Positions 1 to 8,704 of a stretch of DNA of 64,000 nucleotides are shown in pieces. A program made the position numbers and the translations under genes. The notes below the pieces were generated by a model, which ran no database searches, had not been told where the DNA came from, and was given only the letters and a program-made list of their open reading frames with translations. Position 1 is the stretch's first letter. Each line of letters opens with the position of its first letter. Source of the stretch: Planococcus plakortidis (lineage in GTDB: Bacteria; Bacillota; Bacilli; Bacillales_A; Planococcaceae); assembly GCF_001687605.2 (NCBI RefSeq), contig NZ_CP016539.2, positions 340,501 to 404,500 on the forward strand, written 5' to 3'.

Positions 1-921
1 CTCGCACGCCATGCCGAACAGCTCGGCTATAAACGGTTCTGGCTGTCCGAACATCACAATACACCGACGCTCGCGAGTTCTGCGACGTCAATCCTTATCT
101 CGAAAGTGCTCGAAGCGACTGACACGATCGAAGTCGGCTCTGGGGGCATCATGCTGCCGAACCATACGCCGCTTGTGGTTGCCGAACAATTCGGCACGCT
201 TGAGACGATGCATCCAGGGCGCGTGAATCTCGGCCTTGGCCGCGCACCGGGGACAGACATGCAAACAGCCCGCGCGCTTCGCCGGACGACCCAGGAAACC
301 GCCTTCCAATTTCCTGAAGATGTCGAAGAACTGCAGCGTTATCTGGGCCCGCTTGAGGCGCAGGAATCCGTAAAAGCGTATCCAGGCGTTGAGACGGAAG
401 TGCCGCTGTTCATCCTCGGCTCGAGCACATCGAGCGCGGTGCTCGCAGCGAAACTCGGTTTGCCGTATGCGTTTGCCGCCCATTTCGCCCCGCAGCAGCT
501 GGAATCGGCAATCGCCATCTACCGCAGCCGTTTCGAGCCTTCCGATACTCTGGCAGAGCCGTACGTCATCGCCTGCGTCAACGTAGTCGGTGCCGATAGT
601 GCGGAGGAAGCGGAACAGCTTTCGACATCGAGCGACCAGTTTTACTTGAATGTCGTCCGCGGAACGAAAAACCCATTGATGCCGCCTGTCGAGACGATGG
701 AAGGCCGTTGGAGCTACGCGGAAGAAGCGATGGTCAAATCGATGGCACGCTATACATTCAAAGGGAATGCCGAGCAACTGGGAGAACAAATCGGCCGTTT
801 TGCCGGTGAATTGCCAATCGATGAATTGATGGCCGTTTCCTATATTTATGACCAGGAAAAGCGCGCGCGTTCTTACGAAATCCTCAAGCAAGCGGTAACG
901 CATGCTGTCGGATTGCCATGA
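1..921 (+). CDS. LLM-class flavin-dependent oxidoreductase (5' truncated)
   Basis: The frame is open from base 1, so the N-terminus lies outside the window; 306 residues remain. It belongs to the bacterial luciferase-like monooxygenase superfamily, which uses reduced flavin and oxygen on an unknown substrate. Seen: the RFWLSEHHN segment near the start (residues about 12-20 of the visible part), then [13 protein letters not shown] and [12 protein letters not shown], all typical of the MsnO8-type subgroup. Family members are about 330-340 residues, so only about 30 residues are missing. No neighbour suggests a substrate. The superfamily call is firm; the reaction is not. Confidence 0.9.
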   Translation, partial: LARHAEQLGYKRFWLSEHHNTPTLASSATSILISKVLEATDTIEVGSGGIMLPNHTPLVVAEQFGTLETMHPGRVNLGLGRAPGTDMQTARALRRTTQETAFQFPEDVEELQRYLGPLEAQESVKAYPGVETEVPLFILGSSTSSAVLAAKLGLPYAFAAHFAPQQLESAIAIYRSRFEPSDTLAEPYVIACVNVVGADSAEEAEQLSTSSDQFYLNVVRGTKNPLMPPVETMEGRWSYAEEAMVKSMARYTFKGNAEQLGEQIGRFAGELPIDELMAVSYIYDQEKRARSYEILKQAVTHAVGLP

Positions 922-962
922 AATGTTCACCTGGCCGGCACCAGCAACCGTCCAGCTTCATG

Positions 963-968
963 TATAAT
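963..968 (+). promoter_or_regulatory. Candidate -10 box for the small membrane protein gene
   Basis: A perfect TATAAT lies 38 bases before the ATG at 1007. No good -35 hexamer is seen at 16-18 bases upstream, so this is a weak call. Confidence 0.35.
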
Positions 969-1006
969 ACTAGGGAAACTTGAAGTTTAAAGGTGGTAAT
1001 AATGTT

Positions 1007-1285
1007 ATGGACTTTCTCTATTTTCCTGAAGATAAATCAGAATATATTCCGGGAATCATCTCGGTCGTCATCATTTTCATCCTATCGATCCTGATCGTCC
1101 GTCTTTTGACGAAAGCATCGCGAAAGCAAGTCAAAAAATTGAACGAGCAAGGCTACCCGGTCATTTACGACCGCGGTGAGATGCAACATGATTCTGATGG
1201 ACAAACGCAATCGGAACGACAAGCAACTCCGAATACACCGGAAGAGCCGAAGGATACAAACGGCCCACCGACGAAAAAGCCCTGA
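1007..1285 (+). CDS. Small single-pass membrane protein, unknown function
   Basis: 92 residues from the ATG at 1007, chosen because AGGTGG at 991-996 sits 10 bases upstream; an in-frame TTG at 980 would leave no ribosome site. One hydrophobic segment at about residues 14-33 is followed by a basic stretch and a long hydrophilic, Pro/Thr/Glu-rich tail, so the tail is probably cytoplasmic. No family recognised. The stop codon lies inside the left arm of the terminator hairpin. Confidence 0.65.
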   Translation: MDFLYFPEDKSEYIPGIISVVIIFILSILIVRLLTKASRKQVKKLNEQGYPVIYDRGEMQHDSDGQTQSERQATPNTPEEPKDTNGPPTKKP

Positions 1286-1303
1286 CGCTTCAGGGCTTTT
1301 TCT
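1274..1303 (+). terminator. Rho-independent terminator
   Basis: A perfect 12-bp stem (AAAAAGCCCTGA with TCAGGGCTTTTT) and 4-base loop end in a T run; the stop codon of the preceding gene is in the stem. Confidence 0.85.
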
Positions 1304-1356
1304 AGTTAGTGGAAGGTGTATACTGAAACAATACTTTAAAGAAAAGAGTTGCCATC

Positions 1357-2646
1357 ATGACAAAAAATTTAGCGGGCGGCTTGCAATGGGCGATTTTCCT
1401 CATCGCTTCCTCCATTGCCGCCCCCATTGCCATCGCAAGCATTTTCGGTATGGACACTGCCGAGACCGCGCTGTTCTTGCAGCGCACCATTTTCGTCCTT
1501 GGCATCGCCTGCCTGATCCAAGCCTTTATCGGCCACCGTTTGCCGATCAACGAAGGGCCGGCTGGTTTATGGTGGGGCGTGTTTATCGTCTACGCCGGCC
1601 TTGTCGGCGTCTTATACTCCACGGCCGAGGAATCCTTGCAAGTGCTGCAAAGCGGACTGTTCTATAGCGGTATTTTATTCATGGTATTTGCCGTGACGGG
1701 AGTGGTCGATAAGCTGAAGCGGTTTTTCACTCCAACGGTCACTTTTGTCTATTTGCTATTGCTCGTATTGCAGATCAGCGAATCGATCATGAAAGGCCTG
1801 TTCGGCATTGCGGCGGAAGGAGGTTTATTGGATGTGCGGGTACTGGTGGCAGCGGTTGCGGTCATCCTGGCCACCTTTTATTTCATGGCCCATCGGTCGG
1901 CGTTCATCAGCCGTTACTCTGTTCTCCTGTCCATCGCTTTTGGGTGGTTGCTGTTTTGGGCGATCGGCAAAGCGCCGAACATCCCCGAAACCGGCGGGTC
2001 ATGGATGGCCTTTCCGGACATGCTGGTCTTTGGCCCGCTCGTCTTTGACGGGGGAATGCTGGTCACGACTTTGTTTTTGACCATCTTGCTCATCGCGAAT
2101 ATGATGGCCTCTGTCCGTGTCATGGAGAGCTTGTTGAAAAACGCTTTTTCTATCCAAGCGGAAGACCGCATGAAGCAAGCCTCGATCGCATCTGGGCTCA
2201 ACCATCTGCTTGCGGGGCTATTTTCTTCTGTGGGCCCTGTGCCGATTTCGGGTGCGGCGGGATTTGTCAGCGCGACAAGGACGCCGGGACTCCGCCCGTT
2301 TATCGTCGGGGGCGTGATTGTCGCAGGCATCAGCTTATTCCCGCAATTGATGGCTGTGCTCGCTTCTTTGCCGGCTCCGGTCGCATATGCTGTCATTTTT
2401 GCGATTTTCTCCAAAATGGTGGAGATGGCTTTCAACGAGCTAGAACTGGAACCCAACCGCAAGCAAGCCTATAAAGTGGCGGCGTTCGGCTTGATGGCGG
2501 GCGTGGGCTTGATGTTCATCCCGACCGAAAGCATGGCTGGGCTGCCTTCAGCTGTTGCAGCCATTCTATCCAACGGTTTGATTTCAGGGACCCTTATCGC
2601 TATCTTCATCGAACAGGTGATGGTCCGCTTCGTGCGGCCAAAATAA
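1357..2646 (+). CDS. NCS2-type purine/pyrimidine (uracil/xanthine-like) permease
   Basis: 429 residues, about 12-14 hydrophobic segments, no signal peptide. The N-terminal layout, the segment with GHRLPINEGPAG near residue 55, and the FSSVGPVPISGAAGF segment near residue 290 fit the nucleobase-cation symporter-2 family (UraA/PbuX group), which carries uracil or xanthine with protons or sodium. It stands alone between two terminators. The 55-base leader is too short for a purine riboswitch and none is visible, so purine-dependent control would have to be by protein or absent. Substrate is uncertain. Confidence 0.75.
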   Translation: MTKNLAGGLQWAIFLIASSIAAPIAIASIFGMDTAETALFLQRTIFVLGIACLIQAFIGHRLPINEGPAGLWWGVFIVYAGLVGVLYSTAEESLQVLQSGLFYSGILFMVFAVTGVVDKLKRFFTPTVTFVYLLLLVLQISESIMKGLFGIAAEGGLLDVRVLVAAVAVILATFYFMAHRSAFISRYSVLLSIAFGWLLFWAIGKAPNIPETGGSWMAFPDMLVFGPLVFDGGMLVTTLFLTILLIANMMASVRVMESLLKNAFSIQAEDRMKQASIASGLNHLLAGLFSSVGPVPISGAAGFVSATRTPGLRPFIVGGVIVAGISLFPQLMAVLASLPAPVAYAVIFAIFSKMVEMAFNELELEPNRKQAYKVAAFGLMAGVGLMFIPTESMAGLPSAVAAILSNGLISGTLIAIFIEQVMVRFVRPK

Positions 2647-2690
2647 AAACAGGCGGCATGGGGAGTCCCCCTTGCCGCCTATTTAGTTTA
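2643..2690. terminator. Bidirectional terminator between permease and pepF
   Basis: The hairpin has AGGCGGCA (2651-2658) pairing with TGCCGCCT (2673-2680) plus an inner GGGGA/TCCCC stem, with an A run on the left and a T-rich stretch on the right, so it can serve both convergent genes. Confidence 0.8.
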
Positions 2691-4502
2691 ATTGTGCTGT
2701 TCGATTTCCTCGGTCAAGCGTTCGAGCTCGTCTACCAATTCGCCGATGTAGGCGATCGTGTCGCGCAGCGGCTGTTCGGTCGTGATGTCGACACCGGCCA
2801 TTTTGGACAATTCGACAGGGGTTTTCGTGCCGCCTGCATTCAATACGCCAATCCATTCATCGACGGCTGGCTGCCCTTCCGACAAGATGCGCTTCGACAT
2901 TTGTGTGGAAATGGTCAGCCCCGCGCTGTAGGTATACGGGTAAAGCCCCATATAGTAATGCGGCTGGCGCATCCAGGTCAATTCCGCGCCTTCCGTGACT
3001 TCCACATCGTCTCCCCAGAATTCCTCGAGCACGCCGCGTTTCAGCGCATTAAGGGTACCGGCATTGACGTTTTCGCCAGCATCGACCTTTTTATACACTT
3101 CCCGCTGATAGGCCGCTTCGAGCAAATGGGTAACGAAGTTGTGGTAATAGGTTCTCGCCACGATCGACGAAATGACCCAGCGCTTGAATTTCGGGTCTTC
3201 GGAATTCTTCAATAGATGATTGGCCATGAGCATTTCGTTCATCGTCGACGGCGCTTCGATAAAGTACAGCGAAGGGCGTGCATTGAATAGGTTCTGTTCG
3301 CGGTTCGCGTGATAAAAATGGCCGGCATGCCCAAGTTCGTGTGCAAGGACGAATACTTCGTTCATGCGCCCGGTCCAGGAAATGAGGATATACGGGTGGT
3401 CACCATACGGGCTCGCACAGAACGCGCCTGTCGATTTGCCTTTGTTCTGCGCAAAATCGATCCAGCGTTCATCGTATGACCGTTCAACCATATCCAGATA
3501 ATCGGTCCCCATGATGCCGAGCGCATCGTTGATATACTGTTTCGATTCCTCGACCGTGATTTCCGGGTCGTATTCGGGGTCCAGGGAAATCTTCAAATCG
3601 GCAAAGGTCATTTTATCCAACCCATGCGCTTTTTGCAGCAAGCGCGCGTATTTGCGCATGTGCGGGGCGAGTTCTGCCTGGATCAGGTCGATTTGGCGGT
3701 CATAAAGCGTGCGGTCGACTTCCTGGTTAAACAGCAGGTATTCGAAAATATCCCCGTATCCGCGTAAATCAGCCGTCGTTTTTTCGGTCTGCAATTGCAT
3801 ATCGTACGTTTTGGCCGTCGTATGCTGATAATCGCGCAGCTTATCGGAAAACGCCTTGAATGCAGCGCGCCGAAGTTCGGTGTCGGTTTCCGCTTCCCAG
3901 TCGCCTTCGAACGATACATAGCTGAGCGGGTGGGAAGTGCCGCCTGCTTCAAAATCCGGAAAGTCCATGTCGACCATTTTCGTCGTATTGTACAGCTCGT
4001 AAGGCGCTTGAAAGACGGAAGCGTACGAGGCCAACGCTTTTTCGGCAGCCGGATGCAATTGATGCGGTTTTTTGCGCAGCAGTTTCCTCAAATAGCCCTC
4101 AAACTCCTTGGACTCCGACATCGCCTGCTTCAGCGTTTCTTCGGGCAATTCCAGCAGTTCACTTGTCACAAAAGCGAGACGGCTGCCGATTTTTGCAGAA
4201 AAGGCGCTGTATTTTCCGGCGCGCATCTGGGCTTTCGTATCGGTCTGGTCTGTGCTGTAGGAGAGGCTCGCATAAGTGCCGGGGGCTACCAATTTTTCGG
4301 CAATTGCCAGATACGACTCGAGTGCTTTAAGAGCCGATTCGGCATCGGTGATCTGGCCTTGGAACTTCCCGGCATAGGCCGCTGTTTCCTGGTCGATTTC
4401 CTCCAAGGCAGCATCAAACGCCTCGGGGCTAGCCATCAGGCTTTCTAAATTCCATGTTTCTTCTATAGATACTTCTGAACGTGGCGGTAAACTTTTAACC
4501 AA
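2688..4502 (-). CDS. pepF: Oligoendopeptidase F (M3 family zinc peptidase)
   Basis: 604 residues, the usual length for PepF/M3B oligopeptidases, which are cytoplasmic and cut short peptides. The zinc motif HELGH is at residues 388-392, with the downstream Glu-containing helix (FIEAPSTMNEML) supplying the third ligand as in the family. The start is the TTG at 4502, preceded by AAGGGAGA at a suitable distance; there is no better ATG upstream. Monocistronic, with its own promoter candidate and a terminator shared with the permease. Confidence 0.95.
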   Translation of the reverse strand: MVKSLPPRSEVSIEETWNLESLMASPEAFDAALEEIDQETAAYAGKFQGQITDAESALKALESYLAIAEKLVAPGTYASLSYSTDQTDTKAQMRAGKYSAFSAKIGSRLAFVTSELLELPEETLKQAMSESKEFEGYLRKLLRKKPHQLHPAAEKALASYASVFQAPYELYNTTKMVDMDFPDFEAGGTSHPLSYVSFEGDWEAETDTELRRAAFKAFSDKLRDYQHTTAKTYDMQLQTEKTTADLRGYGDIFEYLLFNQEVDRTLYDRQIDLIQAELAPHMRKYARLLQKAHGLDKMTFADLKISLDPEYDPEITVEESKQYINDALGIMGTDYLDMVERSYDERWIDFAQNKGKSTGAFCASPYGDHPYILISWTGRMNEVFVLAHELGHAGHFYHANREQNLFNARPSLYFIEAPSTMNEMLMANHLLKNSEDPKFKRWVISSIVARTYYHNFVTHLLEAAYQREVYKKVDAGENVNAGTLNALKRGVLEEFWGDDVEVTEGAELTWMRQPHYYMGLYPYTYSAGLTISTQMSKRILSEGQPAVDEWIGVLNAGGTKTPVELSKMAGVDITTEQPLRDTIAYIGELVDELERLTEEIEQHN

Positions 4503-4544
4503 TGATTTTCTCTCCCTTGTATTCCGGATTTCGAACTAATCCTA

Positions 4545-4573
4545 AGTATAATATTCAAATTAGGAAAAGTAAA
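4545..4573 (-). promoter_or_regulatory. Candidate SigA promoter of pepF
   Basis: Read on the minus strand, TTTACT (4568-4573) and TATACT (4545-4550) are separated by 17 bases, and the start codon lies about 40 bases downstream. Confidence 0.6.
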
Positions 4574-5017
4574 AAAGTTTTAAAATTAATAAGAAAATTA
4601 TGAAAAATAGGTTTAAGCGATAAATAGGCGGGTATAGAACAGTACAAGGCGGAATGACCGTCAGAAGACACGAGCGGTCTTTACCGGAATCGCCTTCTGA
4701 TGAGAATATGCACAGCCTTGGCGGAAAATTTGCTTTACTGGCGATATAGCTCTTGTCGGGAACCAGATGAAAATGGTTCAGCCTAAGAAGTTTCAACAGT
4801 AACAGGTAGGTTTTTTGTGTAAGTGCAACTGAACGCCTGGCTGCAAAGTCTATTGATCACTGAGAGGTATATGTGAGAAATCCAAAGACGGCCAGCGCCA
4901 TTAAACTGCATAGGCGGGAGTTTTACATCGCCAACATGTACGTTTGTAGAAGAATTGAATAGAATTTTCCGCGTGCGAAAATCCTCCACGGATGATTTGG
5001 AGGATCAGGTAAGGAAG
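4574..5017. other. Gene-poor structured intergenic region
   Basis: About 440 bases with no convincing coding frame on either strand. It holds an imperfect nested inverted repeat at about 4647-4698 (AAGGCG/CGCCTT outer, GACCG/CGGTC inner) and an 8-bp hairpin at 4981-5005 (ATCCTCCA with TGGAGGAT) that would pair a Shine-Dalgarno-like GGAGGA. It is followed by a terminator with no plus-strand gene before it, which suggests a small RNA or a leader. Confidence 0.4.
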
Positions 5018-5051
5018 AGCGTGATCCGAATTTATCGGGTCACGCTTTTTC
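5018..5051 (+). terminator. Orphan rho-independent terminator
   Basis: AGCGTGA (5018-5024) pairs with TCACGCT (5040-5046), with further inner pairs, followed by a T run. The nearest complete plus-strand gene upstream ends at 2646, beyond another terminator, so the transcript it ends is unknown. Confidence 0.75.
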
Positions 5052-5143
5052 TATGTCTTTTAAAATCGCGTGTTGAGGCAGGCATCGGGCAAAGCCGTGT
5101 GGAATAGAGCTGAGGATGACTTTTACAAAAGGAGTGGAATGGT

Positions 5144-5623
5144 TTGAGTAAAACGGTAGAACATGCAATTCAAGACGAGTATGGGAATGATTTCTCCTGG
5201 TGCTACGGATGCGGGCGCTTGAACGAAGACGGGCTCCATCTCCGGACAGGATGGGATGGCGAAGAGACGGTGACTTTCTATGAACCGCGGAAAGAACATA
5301 CGGCGATTCCCGGGTTTGTTTACGGTGGATTATTGGCATCGCTTGTGGATTGCCACGGCACGGGATCGGCGTCGCTAGCGCTTCACCGCAAAAACGGCCA
5401 TGAACCTGGCAGCGGGGAAGAACCGCCGCGTTTCGTGACAGGTTCCTTGCATGTCGATTTCCTGAAACCGACACCGCAAGGCAAGACCTTAAAAGCGGTG
5501 GGGAAAGTCGAAGAGATTCATCCGAAAAAATTCAAAGTGAATGTGGAAGTGTTTGCAGGGGAAGTAAAAGTCGCAAACGGCGAAGTAGTTGCCGTCTTGA
5601 TGCCCTCGACGTTCACTTCTTGA
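5144..5623 (+). CDS. PaaI-type hotdog-fold thioesterase family protein
   Basis: 159 residues from a TTG start with AAAGGAG at 5128-5134. The central segment (HTAIPGFVYGGLLASLVDCHGTG) is the hotdog helix region of PaaI/YbgC-like acyl-CoA thioesterases, and GSLHVDFLKPTP matches the following strand. A CYGCGRLNEDGLHL segment near residue 20 is typical of this subgroup. Predicted to hydrolyse a thioester in the cytoplasm; the substrate cannot be told. It lies alone between two terminators. Confidence 0.8.
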   Translation: MSKTVEHAIQDEYGNDFSWCYGCGRLNEDGLHLRTGWDGEETVTFYEPRKEHTAIPGFVYGGLLASLVDCHGTGSASLALHRKNGHEPGSGEEPPRFVTGSLHVDFLKPTPQGKTLKAVGKVEEIHPKKFKVNVEVFAGEVKVANGEVVAVLMPSTFTS

Positions 5624-5629
5624 AACGGG

Positions 5630-5652
5630 CGCCGGGGCATCCGGCGTTTTTT
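5630..5652 (+). terminator. Rho-independent terminator
   Basis: CGCCGG, 5-base loop, CCGGCG and six Ts, directly after the thioesterase gene. Confidence 0.75.
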
Positions 5653-5680
5653 GTGGTTTACTCTTTAAAGTCTATAAGAC

Positions 5681-5709
5681 TTGTAGGGATTTAACGGATG
5701 CTGTATGCT
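5681..5709 (+). promoter_or_regulatory. Candidate SigA promoter of the ATP-grasp gene
   Basis: TTGTAG and TATGCT are spaced by 17 bases, about 40 bases before the ATG at 5748. Confidence 0.5.
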
Positions 5710-5747
5710 CAATGTATTCAAAGCTCTATTTCTGAGGAGGAAACCGC

Positions 5748-6701
5748 ATGACGGAGAAAGTTTATGTCATTCATGAAAACGAAGAATGGACGATCCATTT
5801 ATTCCGGCGTTTGGAAGAACTTGGGGTTCCTTATGAAGATTGGTTTACAGATACGGGATCCATCGATTTGTCGGAAGAGCCGCCGAAAGGGGTGTTCTAT
5901 AACCGTATGAGCGCTTCATCGCATACGAGAGGGCACCGGTTCGCGCCTGAAATGGCCGAAGCGAAAATCGCCTGGCTTGAACGCCATAACCGGCGCGTCG
6001 TCAATGGCAGCCGGGCATTGCGTCTTGAAGTGAGCAAAGTGAACCAGTATATGGCGCTTGATGCAAACGGCATACGGACGCCGAAAACGGTTGCGGTGAG
6101 CGGTAAGGAACAGCTTCTTGCTGCGGCGTCCGCTTTTGGAGGGGAATCGTTCATCACCAAGCATAACCGTGCAGGAAAAGGGCTCGGCGTCCGGTTGTTC
6201 CATTCAGTAGAGGCGTTGGAAGAATATGTAGGCGGTGGTGAATTCGACGAATCCGTGGATGGGATCACGTTGCTGCAACAATACATTCAATCGCCCGAGC
6301 CGTTCATTACGCGCTGCGAATTCGTCGGTGGCAAATTCCTCTATGCCGTGCGCGTGGATACATCGGAAGGCTTCGAGTTATGCCCAGCCGATGCCTGCCG
6401 CCTCGAAGACATTTCCTGCCCTGCGGACGGCGCATCGGAAACGCGCCCGAAATTCCAGGTCATCGAAGGCTTTGATGATCCGATCATCGCCAAATACGAA
6501 CGCTTCCTGAAAGAAAACGGCATCGAAGTGGCGGGAATCGAATTTATCCGGAATGGCGAGGGTGAATTGTTCACTTACGACGTCAACACGAATACGAATT
6601 ATAACGCCGATGCAGAGGTCGTAGCCGGCACATACGGCATGCTGGAGTTGGCGAAGTATCTGGAATATCAGCGGCAAACCCTTACGACTTTCGCGAAATG
6701 A
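5748..6701 (+). CDS. RimK-like ATP-grasp family ligase
   Basis: 317 residues with GGAGG just upstream of the ATG. The layout is that of ATP-grasp carboxylate-amine ligases related to RimK: an N-terminal domain, then the nucleotide-binding Lys in SFITKHNRAGKGLGVRLF (residues about 138-155, with a glycine-rich loop), and the metal-binding end IEFIRNGEGELFTYDVNTNTN near residues 265-285. Such enzymes join an amino group to a carboxylate with ATP; here the acceptor is unknown. Single gene with promoter and terminator. Confidence 0.8.
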   Translation: MTEKVYVIHENEEWTIHLFRRLEELGVPYEDWFTDTGSIDLSEEPPKGVFYNRMSASSHTRGHRFAPEMAEAKIAWLERHNRRVVNGSRALRLEVSKVNQYMALDANGIRTPKTVAVSGKEQLLAAASAFGGESFITKHNRAGKGLGVRLFHSVEALEEYVGGGEFDESVDGITLLQQYIQSPEPFITRCEFVGGKFLYAVRVDTSEGFELCPADACRLEDISCPADGASETRPKFQVIEGFDDPIIAKYERFLKENGIEVAGIEFIRNGEGELFTYDVNTNTNYNADAEVVAGTYGMLELAKYLEYQRQTLTTFAK

Positions 6702-6716
6702 GGATCAATGGAAAAA

Positions 6717-6751
6717 GAACAGCCGGATGGCAAATCCGGCTGTTCTTTTTT
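6717..6751 (+). terminator. Strong rho-independent terminator
   Basis: A perfect 12-bp stem (GAACAGCCGGAT with ATCCGGCTGTTC), 5-base loop and six Ts. Confidence 0.9.
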
Positions 6752-6838
6752 CGGGCCTGGGGGCTGGACGTTTACTGTCGGCGATTCAAGGGAACGGTTG
6801 AAAAAAGGGATTTGTTTGCGGAAAGGGGTGAACTCGCG

Positions 6839-7039
6839 ATGGACAAGGAAACCAAGGAAGTGGAAGAGCGGACGCCTTCAGAACCGGAAGACGTGGCGGA
6901 CGTGGAAAGCAAGGAATTAAAAACGGCGTCGAAATTCGACGGCATCTATAGCCGTGTCTCTTCGAACCGCCTGGAAAACTTGCGCACGACCCATATCGAA
7001 AACAAGGCGAAAGAATTGGCGCGCAAGGGAAACCGCTAA
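6839..7039 (+). CDS. Small hydrophilic protein, unknown function
   Basis: 66 residues from the ATG at 6839, chosen because GGGGTG ends 8 bases upstream; frames starting earlier would run through the terminator. Highly charged, acidic in the first half and basic at the end (HIENKAKELARKGNR). No membrane segment, no recognised family. Converges with the next gene, with only one base between the stop codons. Confidence 0.6.
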   Translation: MDKETKEVEERTPSEPEDVADVESKELKTASKFDGIYSRVSSNRLENLRTTHIENKAKELARKGNR

Positions 7040-7040
7040 G

Positions 7041-7340
7041 TTATTCCTTGCGCGGCAATTTCTCCATCGCATTTGCGACTTCGAACGCCAAGTCATCGTT
7101 GCCGAATGACTGGAGCACTTCGACAAGGACATCGCCGCCGATCTCGTATTCGAAAGCTTCGGTTTCTTCCATCGCGGTTTTCAACAGCTGGTTTTCAGCC
7201 TGTCCGGGGTATGCCGCCGTGTAAAGCGCGAGCGGGTCGATTTTATGGTTGACGCACCATTGGACAAATACGCGGACCATCGTTTCTTCGTCCTGCTGGT
7301 ATTTCTTGATGATGAACTCTTCGCGGCTTTCGTATTCCAT
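7041..7340 (-). CDS. Conserved hypothetical protein, 99 aa
   Basis: Starts at the ATG read from 7340 because AAAGGAGTG is well placed just upstream; a longer frame to 7406 lacks a ribosome site. Mostly helical, acidic, with the segment FVQWCVNHKIDPLALYTAAYPGQ... around residues 25-50. No known domain recognised. Divergently placed from the gene at 7469, so the two may share a control region at 7341-7468. Confidence 0.65.
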   Translation of the reverse strand: MEYESREEFIIKKYQQDEETMVRVFVQWCVNHKIDPLALYTAAYPGQAENQLLKTAMEETEAFEYEIGGDVLVEVLQSFGNDDLAFEVANAMEKLPRKE

Positions 7341-7468
7341 GCGCTTCACTCCTTTTACAGAATCTTGGGATGTTTTCACAATAGCAGATAAATCGTTTGA
7401 CTGCATGGACTTCCTGTATTATTTACTCTAAAATGTTCCATAGCACTGATAGTATCGGAGGGGAAAGA

Positions 7469-8146
7469 ATGAAATTACTTCAAGTTAGAAAAGGCCAATT
7501 CGTCTATTACAAAAATGAATTGCACAAAGTTTATTCCGTCAAGCCGCTCGCTAAAAAATCGGTTTTGATGTTCCGTGTCAAGGACATGGAGCAAGTGGCA
7601 AGCCGTGCTGACGAAGTGTCGCTCTATAAGCCGAAACACATGGATTCGTTCCTGTTCTTCGGGGAGCGCTACACCTTGCGCGAAGACGTATCAGCAGAAG
7701 AAGGCGGCTACATCCTGATCGCCAAGCCGGATCCGGATTATATGGACCATTATTCCTTGAACGAGTTCGAGAAAATCGAGTCGGTCGAAGGCAAGAATGT
7801 CATCACGACAAGACAGAATACGGTCAAGTCGAAAGAATTCTTCGTGATGGTCCCGGGAGAAGAACCGGGCAGCAACGACATTGCCTATTTCGATGAAGGG
7901 AAAGTGTCAGAAGAGCAGAAACGGCATGACGCACAGCTTGCAGAAGACTTGCGTGACAGAAGTTCCATCCGCCCGTCAATCGGCGATGTCTATTTGAACC
8001 TGGATAACGCAGGTACGGCCATGGTCGTCGCCATCATGGGCGAAGAAGTGACACTTGGCACAGGCGACAAGCTGACATTCCACGATTTGCACAAAGCGGA
8101 CAACTGGAGCTACCTCTACAACGTAGCGGACGGAGATTTCCGTTAA
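7469..8146 (+). CDS. Conserved hypothetical cytoplasmic protein, 225 aa
   Basis: The ATG at 7469 has GGAGGGG at 7457-7463. The first 70 residues (LQVRKGQFVYYKNELHKVYS...) look like a small beta-barrel, and the last 45 again carry a short beta-rich repeat (GDVYLNLDNAGTAMVVAIMG), so it may be two barrel-like domains joined by a charged linker near residues 145-170. No signal peptide or membrane segment. I do not recognise a functional family. Confidence 0.7.
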   Translation: MKLLQVRKGQFVYYKNELHKVYSVKPLAKKSVLMFRVKDMEQVASRADEVSLYKPKHMDSFLFFGERYTLREDVSAEEGGYILIAKPDPDYMDHYSLNEFEKIESVEGKNVITTRQNTVKSKEFFVMVPGEEPGSNDIAYFDEGKVSEEQKRHDAQLAEDLRDRSSIRPSIGDVYLNLDNAGTAMVVAIMGEEVTLGTGDKLTFHDLHKADNWSYLYNVADGDFR

Positions 8147-8203
8147 TTTCCAGTAATGAAAAAAGGAAGCGAATGAATGAACGAAGCATTTACTAGGTTC
8201 GCT

Positions 8204-8239
8204 CATTTGCGACGCATCGGCCGCGCAGATGTGGGAGCA
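8204..8239. repeat. Fragment of a dispersed intergenic repeat
   Basis: Two 15-base blocks here (8204-8218 and 8225-8239) are exactly matched, on the opposite strand, by blocks at 25168-25182 and 25106-25120 in the large repeat region. This looks like a decayed partial copy sitting just before the terminator. Confidence 0.6.
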
Positions 8240-8297
8240 CAGTTGTTATGGGAAGCTTGAGTGAAATGAAAGATGAATATTTGAAGTTTCTCGATAC

Positions 8298-8331
8298 TAA
8301 AAAAAGGAAGCCGCAGCGGCTTCCTTTTTTT
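8298..8331. terminator. Bidirectional terminator
   Basis: GGAAGCCG, 3-base loop, CGGCTTCC, flanked by an A run on the left and a T run on the right; it lies between convergent genes. Confidence 0.85.
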
Positions 8332-8338
8332 CTATCCT

Positions 8339-8608
8339 TTATTCCACCAGCACGTCCTGGAATTCTTCGGTACGTTCAATCACTTTTTTTGCATAGGGGC
8401 ATTGGGGATCCACTGATTTGCCTTCATTTCTTGCGTGTTCGACCATTTTGCCGACCAGTTTTTGGCCCATGCCCTGGCCGCTGAGTTGTGGCGCTACTTC
8501 CGTATGGTCAATGGTCAGTACGTCCCCGTTTTCGATATAGCTGACAAAGCCGACTTCCTCCGAACCATCGAACATGGCGATCCGGTTGTCTTGGTGTTGA
8601 AAATCCAT
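8339..8608 (-). CDS. YidJ/NATD1-type GNAT N-acetyltransferase domain protein
   Basis: 89 residues, the short single-domain form of the GNAT fold. Seen: ENGDVLTIDHTEVAPQLSGQGMGQKLVG, in which the QGMGQ loop is the acetyl-CoA pyrophosphate-binding site, and the conserved C-terminal CPYAKKVIER that marks this subgroup. Substrate unknown. AAAGGAGG precedes the ATG. Confidence 0.85.
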   Translation of the reverse strand: MDFQHQDNRIAMFDGSEEVGFVSYIENGDVLTIDHTEVAPQLSGQGMGQKLVGKMVEHARNEGKSVDPQCPYAKKVIERTEEFQDVLVE

Positions 8609-8704
8609 TCCAATTCCTCCTTTAGTAAATCACTCTATTAAAAGGTATTCCCGTTCTTTTTAATTATAAGCATAGCGGGTATGAAAGAACAAAGGAGTGG
8701 TGGC

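Noticed and set aside
88..930. Minus-strand frame of 280 codons
   Set aside because: Shadow of the luciferase-like monooxygenase gene, whose protein shows clear family motifs.
1304..1356. Possible purine riboswitch before the NCS2 permease
   Set aside because: The leader is only about 50 bases after a terminator and shows none of the conserved aptamer core.
4560..4989. Two short minus-strand frames upstream of pepF
   Set aside because: No family likeness; one overlaps the pepF promoter region and both cover hairpin-rich DNA.
8248..8484. Open frame on the plus strand
   Set aside because: Would read through a strong bidirectional terminator into the antisense of the GNAT gene.
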